The notes under the pieces: generated by a model
Databases searched by the model: none
What the model was told of the DNA's origin: nothing
The model's input: the letters and a program-made list of their open reading frames with translations, nothing else
Part shown: positions 31,137 through 40,098 of the stretch, in pieces
Position numbering within the stretch: position 1 is the stretch's first letter
How the letters are laid out: every line of letters begins with the position of its first letter
Program-made: the position numbers and the translations under genes
Origin: Dyella sp. AtDHG13
GTDB taxonomy: Bacteria > Pseudomonadota > Gammaproteobacteria > Xanthomonadales > Rhodanobacteraceae
DNA: 64,000 nucleotides
NCBI RefSeq assembly: GCF_003201105.1
Contig: NZ_QICJ01000004.1
Coordinates: forward strand, 124,001-188,000
Reading direction: 5' to 3'

Positions 31137-33901
31137 GGAGCATTTCCGATGGAGGCGACCGGCGTGCAGGTGGCATCGACAGTTTGCAGGTTGGTGGTCG
31201 TCGCGTCCTTCTTGTCGACCGGCTTGAGCGTGTAGGAGAAGCCACAGCGCATGGCCGAGCTGTCCTCGAGCTTCCACTGCACGTTGAGGCGGCCCTCGTC
31301 CTTGGCGCCGCGCACCAGCGCGCGACCGCCCTGGCCGACCAGGCCGACCGACTGGTTCTTCTCGTCCACGATCTCCGCGCCGAACGGAATGGTCTTGCCG
31401 TCCGACTGGCGGATGCGCAGCAGCACCGTGCGGCCGTATTCCGTCTTGAACTTCACCATCACCACCGAGCCGGCGTGCGGCGCGACCTGGGCGCTGGTGG
31501 CATCCAGCTGCACGGTCAGCGGCAGGCCCTTCGGGTCGATCTGCACGGTGTTGAGTCCGTACGGCGTCATGTACGGGATGAGCGCATAGCCGAAGCGGTC
31601 GATGCGCACGCCCGACGCGTTGAGCACGCGTGCGCCAGCAGCATCCTTGGCCTCGACCACGGCCACGGTGTCGCCCATCGGCAGGCCGAAGGTGACGCCA
31701 CCGGGGTGCACCACCACTGCGCCGGCCAGGCCCAGCGATGCCTGCGAGTAGCCCTTGCCGGCGCCGACACTGCCGTTGATCTGCGCGAACGGGCTGCGAT
31801 AACCGGCGTAGACCGTGCCCGCGTTGCCAGCGCTGTTGCCATCGCCCGCGCCATTGTCGTGCGAGGCGGTGGCGCCGTAGCTGAACTGGTTGTCCACGCC
31901 CAGCGTACCGTTGATGGTGGCCTGGTCCAGCGTGTGGCCGGTGCTGTCGTGCGTGACATTGGCGCCGAAGTTCGGCGCGTGCATGGCGCTGCCCAGCGGC
32001 AGCGTGAAGCTGGCGAACACCTGGTTGCTCGCGCGCGAGAACGCATCGCGCGTGCGCGTGGCCGAGATGGTGTAGCTCAGACGGTGGAAGGTATTGTTGT
32101 AGCCGGCCTGGAACTGCACGTCAGTGCCGTTGCGGTTCCAGTAATCGATGGCCGAGCCGGTGACGAATACCGTGCCGCCATGATCGCCCAGGCGCTGGTT
32201 CAGGCTGATGTCGAAACGGCTGCGCTGGCGGTCGAGCTGGCTGGTGTAGGTGCTGAAGTTGCCCTGGTTGCCCTGCAGCGCGCGGATCTGATCCGGCGTC
32301 AGCAGGTTGGTCGTGTTGACGCCGTCGATCGTGGTCTGCGTGGTCGGGTCGATGTAACGATAGCCGTTGGCGATGTCGCGCAGGGTCATCGCATCGCGCA
32401 GGCCAAGGTAGCCGCTGGTGGAATAGCGGTAGGTGGCGACGGTCAGCGACGTGTTGGTGTCCGGCAGGATCTTGCTGTAGCTCAGGCGCACGCTCTGGCC
32501 GTTCTGGCTTGATTGGCCGGGGATCTGCGTGCGCGCGTCGGTCAGGTCGACGGCAAACGCACCGTACTTCGTGTTGAGCGCCGAGCCGATCTGCACGGCC
32601 GCGTAGCCGTTCGCGCCCACCACGCCGGCATAACCGGTAATCAGGTTGGTGAGGCCGCGCTGCAGGGTGGCTTCGACCAGCGCTGGATGCGCATGGATCG
32701 AGGCGTCGTGCAGTTCGCCGGCGGCGATGGAGAAACGCATCACGCCCGGACGCAGCAGCTGCGGCACCGATGCATAGGGCACCGCGAAGGAGCGCACGCG
32801 ACCATCGGCCTCCGTGACGGTCACGGCCAGGTCGCCGCCGTAACCGGTGGCATAGAGGTCGCTGATGGTGAACGGACCCGGCGCCACCGTGGTTTCGTAC
32901 AGCACCACGCCGTTCTGGCGAACCGTGACCTTGGCATTGGTTTCGGCCACGCCGCGCACCGTCGGCGCGTAGCCGCGCATCGAGTCGGGCAGCATGCGGT
33001 CATCGGTGGCCAGTTGCACGCCGCGGATGCTCACCGCGTCGAACAGGTCGCCGCTGGTGTACGAATCGCCGATGGTCAGCTGCGAGCGCAGCGACGGAAT
33101 GTCGCGACGCAGGTAGGTGTCGATGTTCTGCCAGTGCGTGGTCGAGCGCGTGCCGGCCGCGCCGGACTGCATCACCACGGTGGAATCGTTGCGCAGCTGC
33201 CAGCCGGCAAGGTTGATGCCGGCGTTCAAGCCCAGGAATGAGGAGGTCTGCGTGACGCCGTTGCTGTGGTTGCGGTAGCTGTTGAAGTTGTAGTTGAGCA
33301 GCGCGGCGTTCACGCCGCGATCCCAGTTCTCAGGACTCACGTAGCCGCGCGCATGCGTGCCCAGCCATGCCTGCGGAATGCTCACGTCCAGGCGAAGGTT
33401 CGGCTGGTCGAAGGTCATCGTGGCGGAGGGAATGAGGTCGCCGATGACCAGGCAGCTGCCGGCGTCGTTGGTCAATCTGGCCTGCTGTTCCGCGCTGAGC
33501 TTCTGCAGTGGCAGGCCGAACTGCGCGTACATCGCCTTGGTCAGGCAGGGCACGGCCGGTGCGTTCGGCGTAGGCGAGGCGAAGCGCACGTCGCCGCGGC
33601 CCACCCAGGCGTTGTTGACGAAGATGTCGGTGCGGTACACGCCCGGCATCACCACGTTGCCGCGCTCGAAGCGCGAAAGATCGTCGGTGTTGTTGCCTGC
33701 GCCGGAAAGCAGGCTGCGGTCGAAGTTGGCGTCGACCGCGGCCGAGGCGTCGGCCCCGGAGGCGGCGGCCGCCGCGGCATGGGCGGGGGCGTAGGCACCG
33801 AACAGCGCGCCGGCGATGGCCACGCACAGCACGGCGCGGGCGCCCACGGAACGTCCGTGGGTGCTCGCGTGCTGGTGGTGGCGGGCGCGCGGGTTCGTCA
33901 C
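31133..33901 (-). CDS. Outer-membrane fimbrial usher protein
   Basis: 922 residues. A long signal region (to about residue 42, ending AHA) precedes the N-terminal periplasmic domain (NFDRSLLSG near 59, then PGVYRTDIFVNN). The 24-strand barrel and plug follow, with usher signatures RGYAPTVRGVAETNAKVTV and ETTVAPGPFTISDLYATGY, and two C-terminal domains, including FGYALIPYMTPYGLNTVQID. It ends with Cys-containing CGFSYTLKP. The usher catalyses pilus assembly and secretes subunits. It starts at a GTG overlapping the chaperone stop (GTGA), so translation is coupled. Confidence 0.93.
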   Translation of the reverse strand: MTNPRARHHQHASTHGRSVGARAVLCVAIAGALFGAYAPAHAAAAAASGADASAAVDANFDRSLLSGAGNNTDDLSRFERGNVVMPGVYRTDIFVNNAWVGRGDVRFASPTPNAPAVPCLTKAMYAQFGLPLQKLSAEQQARLTNDAGSCLVIGDLIPSATMTFDQPNLRLDVSIPQAWLGTHARGYVSPENWDRGVNAALLNYNFNSYRNHSNGVTQTSSFLGLNAGINLAGWQLRNDSTVVMQSGAAGTRSTTHWQNIDTYLRRDIPSLRSQLTIGDSYTSGDLFDAVSIRGVQLATDDRMLPDSMRGYAPTVRGVAETNAKVTVRQNGVVLYETTVAPGPFTISDLYATGYGGDLAVTVTEADGRVRSFAVPYASVPQLLRPGVMRFSIAAGELHDASIHAHPALVEATLQRGLTNLITGYAGVVGANGYAAVQIGSALNTKYGAFAVDLTDARTQIPGQSSQNGQSVRLSYSKILPDTNTSLTVATYRYSTSGYLGLRDAMTLRDIANGYRYIDPTTQTTIDGVNTTNLLTPDQIRALQGNQGNFSTYTSQLDRQRSRFDISLNQRLGDHGGTVFVTGSAIDYWNRNGTDVQFQAGYNNTFHRLSYTISATRTRDAFSRASNQVFASFTLPLGSAMHAPNFGANVTHDSTGHTLDQATINGTLGVDNQFSYGATASHDNGAGDGNSAGNAGTVYAGYRSPFAQINGSVGAGKGYSQASLGLAGAVVVHPGGVTFGLPMGDTVAVVEAKDAAGARVLNASGVRIDRFGYALIPYMTPYGLNTVQIDPKGLPLTVQLDATSAQVAPHAGSVVMVKFKTEYGRTVLLRIRQSDGKTIPFGAEIVDEKNQSVGLVGQGGRALVRGAKDEGRLNVQWKLEDSSAMRCGFSYTLKPVDKKDATTTNLQTVDATCTPVASIGNAP

Positions 33902-34638
33902 GGCGACACCGTGCCCTTGTAGCTGTCGCCAGCGCCGTAGTCATTGATGGCCGAGTACGAGACCTGGCTGCCGGCGGCCGGCTTCTGGTTGCCATGCAGC
34001 GGCAGGCGCAGATCAGACAGCGGCGCGACCATGCCGAGCTCGGCGCCGATGTTGTTGCCGCCGCTGGCGACGGACAGTTCGGAGATCGTCACGTAGTAGG
34101 GCGTCGGGTTGTGCGCCTGGAGCGCAAAGCCCTGGCCGTCGGCCACGATCTTCCAGGTAAGCGAGCCCGGCGCCTTGAGCGGATCGCCCTGCAGGCCGGC
34201 GGGACGGTAGAACAGCTTCAGGCGCGAGCGCAGGGCCAGCTGCAGCAGGTTCTGGCCTTCCGCCTGCGGGCCGGTGGGCTTGGGCGGCACTTCGAGCACG
34301 TTGAGCCAGAACAGCGATTCCCGGTCGGCCGGAAGCTGCTCGTGGGTGAAGACGATGCGCAGGCTCTGTTCCTTCTTCGGCTCCATGCGGAACAGCGGAG
34401 GCGTGATCAGGAACGGCACGTCGACCGACTCGGGCGTGGAATGCACGTCGCCACGGTCGATCCACGATTCCACCAGCACGGGGTGGTCGTTGTCGTTGGT
34501 GAGGCGGACGGTGACTTCGCCGTCCTTCGCGGGAAACACCACGCGGGTGCCGCCGATCAACACGTTGGCCTGAGCCTGGGGAGCGCTGAGGCAAAGGGCC
34601 AGCAGGCCCGCGCCGACTGCGCAGACAAACTTCCTCAT
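33898..34638 (-). CDS. Periplasmic fimbrial chaperone (PapD-like)
   Basis: 246 residues with signal peptide MRKFVCAVGAGLLALCLSAPQAQA. The PapD family is recognised by GGTRVVFPAKDGEVTVRLTN at the start of the first Ig domain, FLITPPLFRMEPKKEQSLRI (the G1 donor-strand neighbourhood) and LFWLNVLEVPPKP; the second domain contains LFYRPAGL. It holds pilin subunits by donor-strand complementation before the usher. It follows the major pilin gene after an 84-base gap containing a strong hairpin. Confidence 0.93.
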   Translation of the reverse strand: MRKFVCAVGAGLLALCLSAPQAQANVLIGGTRVVFPAKDGEVTVRLTNDNDHPVLVESWIDRGDVHSTPESVDVPFLITPPLFRMEPKKEQSLRIVFTHEQLPADRESLFWLNVLEVPPKPTGPQAEGQNLLQLALRSRLKLFYRPAGLQGDPLKAPGSLTWKIVADGQGFALQAHNPTPYYVTISELSVASGGNNIGAELGMVAPLSDLRLPLHGNQKPAAGSQVSYSAINDYGAGDSYKGTVSP

Positions 34639-34686
34639 GGGGACAACCTCGATGGGAGCAGGGCCGCTGATGTCGTCAGCGGGAAT

Positions 34687-34712
34687 GCGCCGGAGCCAGG
34701 CGGCTCCGGCGC
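34687..34712 (-). terminator. Hairpin between major pilin and chaperone genes
   Basis: Perfect eleven-base arms GCGCCGGAGCC/GGCTCCGGCGC with a four-base loop. Without a T-tract it is best read as a partial terminator or 3'-stabiliser giving more pilin than assembly-machinery mRNA. Confidence 0.55.
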
Positions 34713-34722
34713 GTGTCGCGAC

Positions 34723-35250
34723 TTACTGGTAGAGCATCGTGAACTGGACGCTGGTGCTCACCGTACCGGCGCCGGCGGCGGCGGTGGCGAAGTACTGGGC
34801 GTAGTAGTTCAGCGTGCCGGCGCCGCTGGCCAGGGAGATCTGGGCCGAGTTCTGCGCGCCGTTGGCACCGTTGAGCTTGATCGTGGAGAAGTCGCTGTTG
34901 AGCAACTGCACTTCCACGCCGGTCGCGGTGCCGGAGGAGTTCTTCAGGTTGCCGTCGGCCATCACGGTCGGGCCCGGCTCGAAGAACGTGGTGGCCTTGG
35001 TGAGGGAGCCGCAGCCGGTCAGGGCGATGGCGAACGGGGTGCGGCCGGCGACGGCGGCCGCGGCGTTCAGCGAGGTGGTCGACACGGTCGGCAGGGTCAC
35101 GTTGATCGTGGCCGGGCTGGCGCCGCCGTTGATCTGGCAGGTGGAGGCGTTGATGTTGCCGGTGATGTTGATGGTGCCGTCCACCGCGGAAGCGGTGCCG
35201 GCCACGGCCACGCCGGCGATCAGCGCGGCAGAGAGAAGCAGCTTGTTCAT
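34723..35250 (-). CDS. Major fimbrial subunit (type 1 pilin family)
   Basis: 175 residues with signal peptide ending TASA (residue 22). The mature start VDGTINITGNINASTCQING has the donor strand and first Cys; the second Cys is in ALTGCGSL. The C-terminus TVSTSVQFTMLYQ has the alternating hydrophobic pattern and penultimate Tyr of chaperone-recognised pilins. Position first in the operon and compact single-domain size mark it as the structural subunit. AAAGGA precedes the ATG. Confidence 0.9.
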   Translation of the reverse strand: MNKLLLSAALIAGVAVAGTASAVDGTINITGNINASTCQINGGASPATINVTLPTVSTTSLNAAAAVAGRTPFAIALTGCGSLTKATTFFEPGPTVMADGNLKNSSGTATGVEVQLLNSDFSTIKLNGANGAQNSAQISLASGAGTLNYYAQYFATAAAGAGTVSTSVQFTMLYQ

Positions 35251-35573
35251 ACGATGTCCTTTGTCAGACGTAATGGATAAAACCAACGACTTGTGCGCTT
35301 CCGGACCAAATGGGACATCGCCCCCCCGATTGCGCTGTTTTGGCTCCCGGGTCGGCTTCGTCTGGCCGGCGCCGGTGGCTTACCCGGCACTAAGCAACCC
35401 CCATGCCAACCCGAGCGGCTCCGTCGAAATGGCGATGCGACTCAGAAATGAGAGGTAATCGTTAAAATTTAGTAATGGGCAGGTGAGCCGCAGAGGGTCA
35501 CTTCCGGCTGTCCTGAAGGTGGGCAATGTGCAAATTGCGTCACATTTTAGGAATGTTCCTACGCTCGGATTTC

Positions 35574-35601
35574 TCAAGTTTCACGACAGCCCGGCCGATA
35601 C
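35574..35601 (+). promoter_or_regulatory. Sigma-28 (FliA)-like promoter before membrane protein/XRE pair
   Basis: TCAAGTTT (35574-35581), 12 bases, GCCGATAC (35594-35601). Seven of eight positions match in each box; the spacer is one base longer than the 11 of the classical consensus. Confidence 0.45.
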
Positions 35602-35622
35602 CCTTGCCCGTGTAAAGGGTGC

Positions 35623-35651
35623 TTGACACCTTTTGTGGGCGCGATTAGCCT
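35623..35651 (+). promoter_or_regulatory. Sigma-70-like promoter before membrane protein/XRE pair
   Basis: Consensus -35 TTGACA (35623-35628), 17 bases, weak -10 TAGCCT (35646-35651), directly followed by the palindromic operator. Confidence 0.5.
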
Positions 35652-35654
35652 TGC

Positions 35655-35672
35655 TGTCAAGGTAACTTGACA
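35655..35672. promoter_or_regulatory. Palindromic operator, probable XRE repressor site
   Basis: TGTCAAGGTAACTTGACA: arms TGTCAAG/CTTGACA around four bases, positioned just downstream of the -10. The XRE-type regulator encoded second in the operon is the natural candidate to bind it and autoregulate. Confidence 0.6.
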
Positions 35673-35721
35673 TGTGGCGGGGAGGCGGCATGGAACGTGG
35701 AGCCAAGATGGGGAGCGCCCC

Positions 35722-36345
35722 GTGAGCGCGGCCAACGGGTCCAACCTGGGCGCACGCCTTTCACAGATGGAGCTGTGGCCTGCCTGGGCGCGCTGGGGCG
35801 CGCTCACCGTTGCCTATGGCCTGCTGGCGGCCAGCTTCTGGCTGATGATCCGGGACGGGCAGCTGATGAAGCTGCTGGGGCTGGCGGTGTTCGCCGTGGG
35901 GCTTCCCTTCCTGGTCTACCTGGGCCGCGCCGTCGGCCGCGAACGCTGCCGCGCCGCGGATCGCCGCTACGTGCGCGAATTCATGCCGGCCATGCTCGTC
36001 TACATGGTGGTGATGCTCTACGCGTGGCCGCTGCAGAAGGGCATGGCGCCCGGCGCGCTCAAGACGGCCCTGGTGTTGTCGCCCATGCTGCCGATCGGCT
36101 GGGTGATCGTGGCGTGCATTCGCCATGTGCTGGCCAGTGACGAGCTGGAGCGCCGCCAGCATCTGGAGGCCATCGCCATCAGCGCATCGGTCGTCGGCGT
36201 GGTGAGCATGGCGCTGGGGTTCCTCGGCGCGGCGAAGATCTTCGTGCTGGACGGCACCTTCGTGCTGCTCTTCGTGTACCCGGCCCTCTGCCTGGTTTAT
36301 GGCGCCGTGCGCGGTTACCTGGTCTGGCGCGCCCGCCGCGAATGA
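35722..36345 (+). CDS. Four-TM membrane protein paired with XRE regulator
   Basis: 207 residues. After a short amphipathic start come hydrophobic helices at about residues 24-42, 50-68, 88-108, 115-135, 157-175 and 180-198, with a basic loop RAVGRERCRAADRRYVRE. I do not recognise a characterised family. The GTG start is chosen because GGGGAGC lies five bases upstream. Its stop overlaps the ATG of an XRE regulator. Such membrane-protein plus small-XRE pairs are common, and the membrane partner may respond to envelope state; that is inference. Confidence 0.65.
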   Translation: MSAANGSNLGARLSQMELWPAWARWGALTVAYGLLAASFWLMIRDGQLMKLLGLAVFAVGLPFLVYLGRAVGRERCRAADRRYVREFMPAMLVYMVVMLYAWPLQKGMAPGALKTALVLSPMLPIGWVIVACIRHVLASDELERRQHLEAIAISASVVGVVSMALGFLGAAKIFVLDGTFVLLFVYPALCLVYGAVRGYLVWRARRE

Positions 36346-36572
36346 ACAACCGTATCCGTGAACTGCGTGGCGATCATGGCTGGTCGCAGGCGGACCTTGC
36401 CGAACGCCTGGACGTATCGCGCCAGACGGTGAACGCCATCGAGACGGGCAAGTACGATCCAAGCCTGCCGCTGGCGTTCAAGATCGCCCGGCTGTTCGGT
36501 CTGTCCATCGAATCGATCTTCGAGCCGGAGCCGCCCACCGCGCCTTCGGTATCGAGACACCCAATGGAGTGA
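36342..36572 (+). CDS. Small XRE-family HTH regulator (YozG-like)
   Basis: 76 residues, nearly all HTH: MNNRIRELRGDHGWSQADLA, then ERLDVSRQTVNAIETGKYDPSLPLAF, given here in parts: ERLDVSRQTVNAIETGKY and DPSLPLAFKIARLF. The IETGKYxPS segment is characteristic of this subgroup of small repressors. Its ATG overlaps the stop of the membrane-protein gene (ATGA). A TGTCAAG dyad at the operon's promoter is the likely autoregulatory site. Confidence 0.85.
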   Translation: MNNRIRELRGDHGWSQADLAERLDVSRQTVNAIETGKYDPSLPLAFKIARLFGLSIESIFEPEPPTAPSVSRHPME

Positions 36573-36584
36573 GGGAGAGCACTC

Positions 36585-38162
36585 ATGGCAATCAAGGGCC
36601 GAACGGCCTTCCGCATAGGCGTGGTGGTCGTCGCACTGGCGGTACTGGGGTGGAAGCATTTCCATCCGCCGTCCATCGACACCGACAGCACCGCCGACAC
36701 CGCGGCCACATCCACCGCCAGGCCCGCCGCACCGGCCCAGCCGCAGACGTGGAAACTCGGCGCGTTGACGCTGGCGCCGTGCGAACTGGGCCAGCCCAAC
36801 AGCGGTCTGTCCACCGCGGCGTGGTGCGCGCCGTTCGAGGTGCCGGAGAACCGCGACGATCCACACAGCCGCAAGATCCGCCTCAAGCTGGCCGTGATCC
36901 GCAGCAGCGCGCAGGTCGCCAGCAAGGACATGCTGGTGATGCTGGCCGGTGGCCCGGGGCAGGCCGCCACCGAATCGTGGCCCGGCGTGTCGACCGCGCT
37001 GCAGCCGCTCACCGCGCATCGCCATGTGGTGTTGCTGGACCAGCGTGGCACGGGCGGTTCCAACCCGCTCACCTGCAAGGACGAAGGCGAAGGCACCGAA
37101 GGCGGCACCGAAGACATCGACGCCAGCCCCGAGCGCCAGAAGCGGGAAACCGAGCGCTGCCTGAAACAGCTCCAGGACAAGGCCGACCCGCGCTACTACA
37201 CCACCACCATCGCCGCGCAGGACCTGGAAGACGTGCGCAAGGCGCTGGGTTCGCCGACGTTCGACCTGGTCGGCGTGTCCTACGGCACGCGCATGGCGCA
37301 GCAGTATGCGATGCATTACCCCGCCGCCGTGCGCAGCCTGGTGCTGGACGGCGTGGTGCCGAACGAGCTGGTGCTGGGCCAGGACTTTGCGCGCAACCTC
37401 GATGACGCCCTGAAGGCGCAGTTCGCGCAATGCACCGCGAACGAGGCGTGCCGCAAGCGCTTCGGCGATCCCTACCAGACGCTTTACCAGTTGCGCGACG
37501 CCTTGCGCGCCAACCCGCACAAGGTCAGCTTCCGCGATCCGCAGACCTACCAGAGCGTGCAGCGCACCTTGAGCGAATACTCGCTGGCCAGCGTGGTGCG
37601 CATGTTCGCATACTCGCCGCTGACGGCCGCGCTGCTGCCGCTGTCCATCGATGCGGCGGCGCACGGTGACGTCGGCCCGCTGCTGGGGCAGGCCAAGCTG
37701 CTGTCGGGCGATCTTTCGGACACCATGAACGGCGGCATGCAGCTGTCCGTGATCTGCAGCGAGGACGCGGACCTGCTGGTACCGGCTGACGCGGACGTGC
37801 ACACCATCCTGGGCACGCGCATGGTCGACACCTTGCGCAACACCTGCGCGGTGTGGCCCAAGGGCACGCGCCCGGCGGACTTCCACCAGCCGCTGAAAAC
37901 CGACACGCCTACGCTGCTGTTCTCCGGCCAGCTCGATCCCGTCACGCCGCCGCGCTACGGCGACGAGGTGGCGAAGAACCTGTCCAATGCGCGCCACCTG
38001 GTGCTCACCGGCCAGGGCCACAACGTGATCAACACCGGCTGCGCGCCGCAGGTGGTCAAGCACTTCATCGAGGATCTTTCCCCGAAGACGCTGGACGCCA
38101 CCTGCCTGAAGCGCGTGCAGGCCACGCCCACGTTCATCGATTTCAACGGAGCCACGCCATGA
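36585..38162 (+). CDS. Alpha/beta hydrolase (TAP-like), signal-anchored
   Basis: 525 residues with an N-terminal membrane anchor or signal (about 10-24), then an Ala/Pro/Thr-rich linker. The alpha/beta hydrolase domain has the oxyanion segment LAGGPGQAA, DQRGTGGSNPL, the nucleophile elbow GVSYG (Ser), the acid in SGQLDPVTPP and the His in TGQGHNVI. This is the tripeptidyl-aminopeptidase-like group with the extra lid and C-terminal TAP domain. Probably a periplasmic peptidase or esterase. Its stop overlaps the ATG of the NatA-type ATPase gene, giving a hydrolase-ATPase-permease operon. Confidence 0.85.
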   Translation: MAIKGRTAFRIGVVVVALAVLGWKHFHPPSIDTDSTADTAATSTARPAAPAQPQTWKLGALTLAPCELGQPNSGLSTAAWCAPFEVPENRDDPHSRKIRLKLAVIRSSAQVASKDMLVMLAGGPGQAATESWPGVSTALQPLTAHRHVVLLDQRGTGGSNPLTCKDEGEGTEGGTEDIDASPERQKRETERCLKQLQDKADPRYYTTTIAAQDLEDVRKALGSPTFDLVGVSYGTRMAQQYAMHYPAAVRSLVLDGVVPNELVLGQDFARNLDDALKAQFAQCTANEACRKRFGDPYQTLYQLRDALRANPHKVSFRDPQTYQSVQRTLSEYSLASVVRMFAYSPLTAALLPLSIDAAAHGDVGPLLGQAKLLSGDLSDTMNGGMQLSVICSEDADLLVPADADVHTILGTRMVDTLRNTCAVWPKGTRPADFHQPLKTDTPTLLFSGQLDPVTPPRYGDEVAKNLSNARHLVLTGQGHNVINTGCAPQVVKHFIEDLSPKTLDATCLKRVQATPTFIDFNGATP

Positions 38163-38893
38163 TCGAGGTGAAGGATCTGCACAAGGCGTTCGGCACCGTG
38201 AAAGCCGTGGACGGCGTCAGCTTCACCGCGCGCGACGGGGAGATCACCGGCCTGCTGGGCCCCAACGGCGCCGGCAAGACCACCACGCTGCGCATGCTCT
38301 ACACGCTGATGAAACCCGACCGCGGGCAGGTGCTGGTGGACGGCATCGACGCCGCGGAGGACGCGCTCGCCGTGCGGCGCCAACTCGGCGTGCTGCCGGA
38401 TGCGCGCGGCCTGTACAAGCGCCTCACCGCGCGCGAGAACATCGACTACTTCGCGCGCCTGCACGGCCTGCCCGAAGATGTGATCGCCGAGCGGCGCGAG
38501 GCGCTGGTGAAGGCACTGGAGATGGAAGACATCGGCGATCGCCGCACCGAGGGCTTCTCGCAGGGCCAGCGCGTAAAGACGGCCATTGCGCGCGCGCTCA
38601 TCCACGATCCGCGCAACGTCATCCTCGACGAGCCCACCAACGGCCTCGACGTGATGGCGACGCGCGCGCTGCGCCAGTTCATGCAGCACCTGAAGCACGA
38701 GGGGCGCTGCGTGCTGTTCTCCAGCCACATCATGCAGGAGGTGGCCGCGCTGTGCGATCGCATCGTGGTCATCGCCAACGGCCGCGTCGTCGCCGATGAG
38801 TCGCCGCAGGCGCTGCGCGAGCAGACGGGCGAATCGAACCTCGAGGACGCCTTCGTCAAGATCATCGGCAGCGAAGAGGGGCTCGCCGCATGA
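38159..38893 (+). CDS. natA: ABC transporter ATP-binding protein (NatA-like)
   Basis: 244 residues. Walker A GLLGPNGAGKTTTLRML (about residue 35), Q-loop region LGVLPDARGLYKRLTAREN, signature GFSQGQRVKTAIARAL, Walker B NVILDEPTNGLDVMATR and H-loop LFSSHIMQEV. The signature reads FSQGQ rather than LSGGQ, as seen in the NatA group. With the next gene it resembles the NatAB sodium/other-cation exporter. ATGA overlaps link it to both neighbours. Confidence 0.88.
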   Translation: MIEVKDLHKAFGTVKAVDGVSFTARDGEITGLLGPNGAGKTTTLRMLYTLMKPDRGQVLVDGIDAAEDALAVRRQLGVLPDARGLYKRLTARENIDYFARLHGLPEDVIAERREALVKALEMEDIGDRRTEGFSQGQRVKTAIARALIHDPRNVILDEPTNGLDVMATRALRQFMQHLKHEGRCVLFSSHIMQEVAALCDRIVVIANGRVVADESPQALREQTGESNLEDAFVKIIGSEEGLAA

Positions 38894-40098
38894 ACGCCCG
38901 CACCGCCGCTCCCATCGCCCGCGCGCACGCTTTCGTCACCGTCTTCCTCAAGGAGGTGAAGGAAAACCTGCGCGACCGCCGCACCATCATCAGCGCCTTC
39001 CTCACCGGCCCGCTGCTCGGCCCGCTGATCCTGGTGATGATGCTCAACATCACGCTCAACCGGCAGTTCGACAAGGCGGAAAATCCCTTGCCCGTGCCGG
39101 TGATCGGCGCGGAGAACGCACCCAACCTGATCAACGCGCTGAAAGCCGAAGGCATCGTGCCCAGGCCGGCCATCGCCGATCCGGAACTGGCCGTACGCAA
39201 GCAGGACGCGGACGTCGTGCTGCGCATTTCGCCCGACTACGCCACCGCATGGCGCAAGGGCGAAGCCGTGCAGGTGGAGCTGATCTACGACTCCTCGCAG
39301 CGCGACGCCAACGCCTCGGTGGAGCGCGTGTCGCAGGTGGTGGAAACCTACGCGCGCCAGCAAGGCGCCATGCGGCTGGTATCGCGCGGGCTCTCGCCCA
39401 GCACGGCGTGGCCGGTGCAGGCCGCCCGGCGCGACCAGGCCACGGCGCAGGCGCGCGCGGCGCTGGTGTTCTCGATCCTGCCGTACTTCTTCGTGCTCAC
39501 CGTGTTCATGGGCGGCATGTATCTGGCCATCGACCTCACGGCGGGCGAACGCGAGCGCCAGTCGCTGGAGCCGCTGTTCGCCAATCCAGTGCCGCGCTGG
39601 AAGATCCTCGCCGGCAAGCTGGCGGCCATCTGCACGTTCGCGGCCGCGAGCCTGCTGATCAGCCTGCTGGCTTTCAGCGTGGTGGGGCGTTTCATTCCCA
39701 CCGAGAAACTCGGCATGGAGCTGGATCTCGGTCCGCGCTTCGGCGGGCAGGTGCTGCTGCTGATGGTGCCGCTGATCGCGTTGCTGGCCGCGCTGCAGTC
39801 GATGGTGGCGGCCTTCGCCAAGAGCTATCGCGAAGCGCAGACCTATCTGTCGCTGCTGATGTTCGTGCCGGTGCTGCCGAGCATCCTGCTCTCCACCATG
39901 CCCATCAAGGCACAGGACTGGATGTATGCGGTGCCGCTGCTCGGGCAGCACCTGGGCATCATGCAGTTGCTGCGTGGGGATGGGGTGACGGCGCAGCAGT
40001 TGGGGTTGTGTCTGGTTGGGAGTCTGGTGGCGGCGTTGGTGGGGGTGTTGGCGACGGCGCGGTTGTATCAGTCGGAGAGGTTGGCGATTTCGGGGTGA
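38890..40098 (+). CDS. natB: ABC transporter permease (NatB-like, ABC-2 family)
   Basis: 402 residues. TM1 lies at about 33-52 (ISAFLTGPLLGPLILVMML) after an N-terminal KEVKENLRDRR segment typical of NatB. A periplasmic domain of about 130 residues follows, then five or six TMs from about 190 (ILPYFFVLTVFMGGMYLAID) with the cytoplasmic motif GERERQSLEPLFANPVPRW. Substrate is probably a cation or small molecule by homology to NatB, not shown. Start overlaps the ATPase stop (ATGA). Confidence 0.85.
   Translation: MNARTAAPIARAHAFVTVFLKEVKENLRDRRTIISAFLTGPLLGPLILVMMLNITLNRQFDKAENPLPVPVIGAENAPNLINALKAEGIVPRPAIADPELAVRKQDADVVLRISPDYATAWRKGEAVQVELIYDSSQRDANASVERVSQVVETYARQQGAMRLVSRGLSPSTAWPVQAARRDQATAQARAALVFSILPYFFVLTVFMGGMYLAIDLTAGERERQSLEPLFANPVPRWKILAGKLAAICTFAAASLLISLLAFSVVGRFIPTEKLGMELDLGPRFGGQVLLLMVPLIALLAALQSMVAAFAKSYREAQTYLSLLMFVPVLPSILLSTMPIKAQDWMYAVPLLGQHLGIMQLLRGDGVTAQQLGLCLVGSLVAALVGVLATARLYQSERLAISG

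Larger units (their letters stand above)
35251..35721. other. Divergent control region between fimbrial operon and membrane protein/XRE pair
   Basis: 471 bases without a gene. It contains an AT-rich stretch around 35455-35480 (likely the fimbrial promoter on the minus strand), a sigma-28-like promoter (35574-35600), a sigma-70-like promoter (35623-35651) and a palindromic operator (35655-35672), the latter three facing right. Confidence 0.55.

Noticed and set aside
35525-35545. Possible CRP site on the minus strand (TGTGACGCAATTTGCA)
   Set aside because: Only one half-site is good; too weak to list as a regulatory feature.
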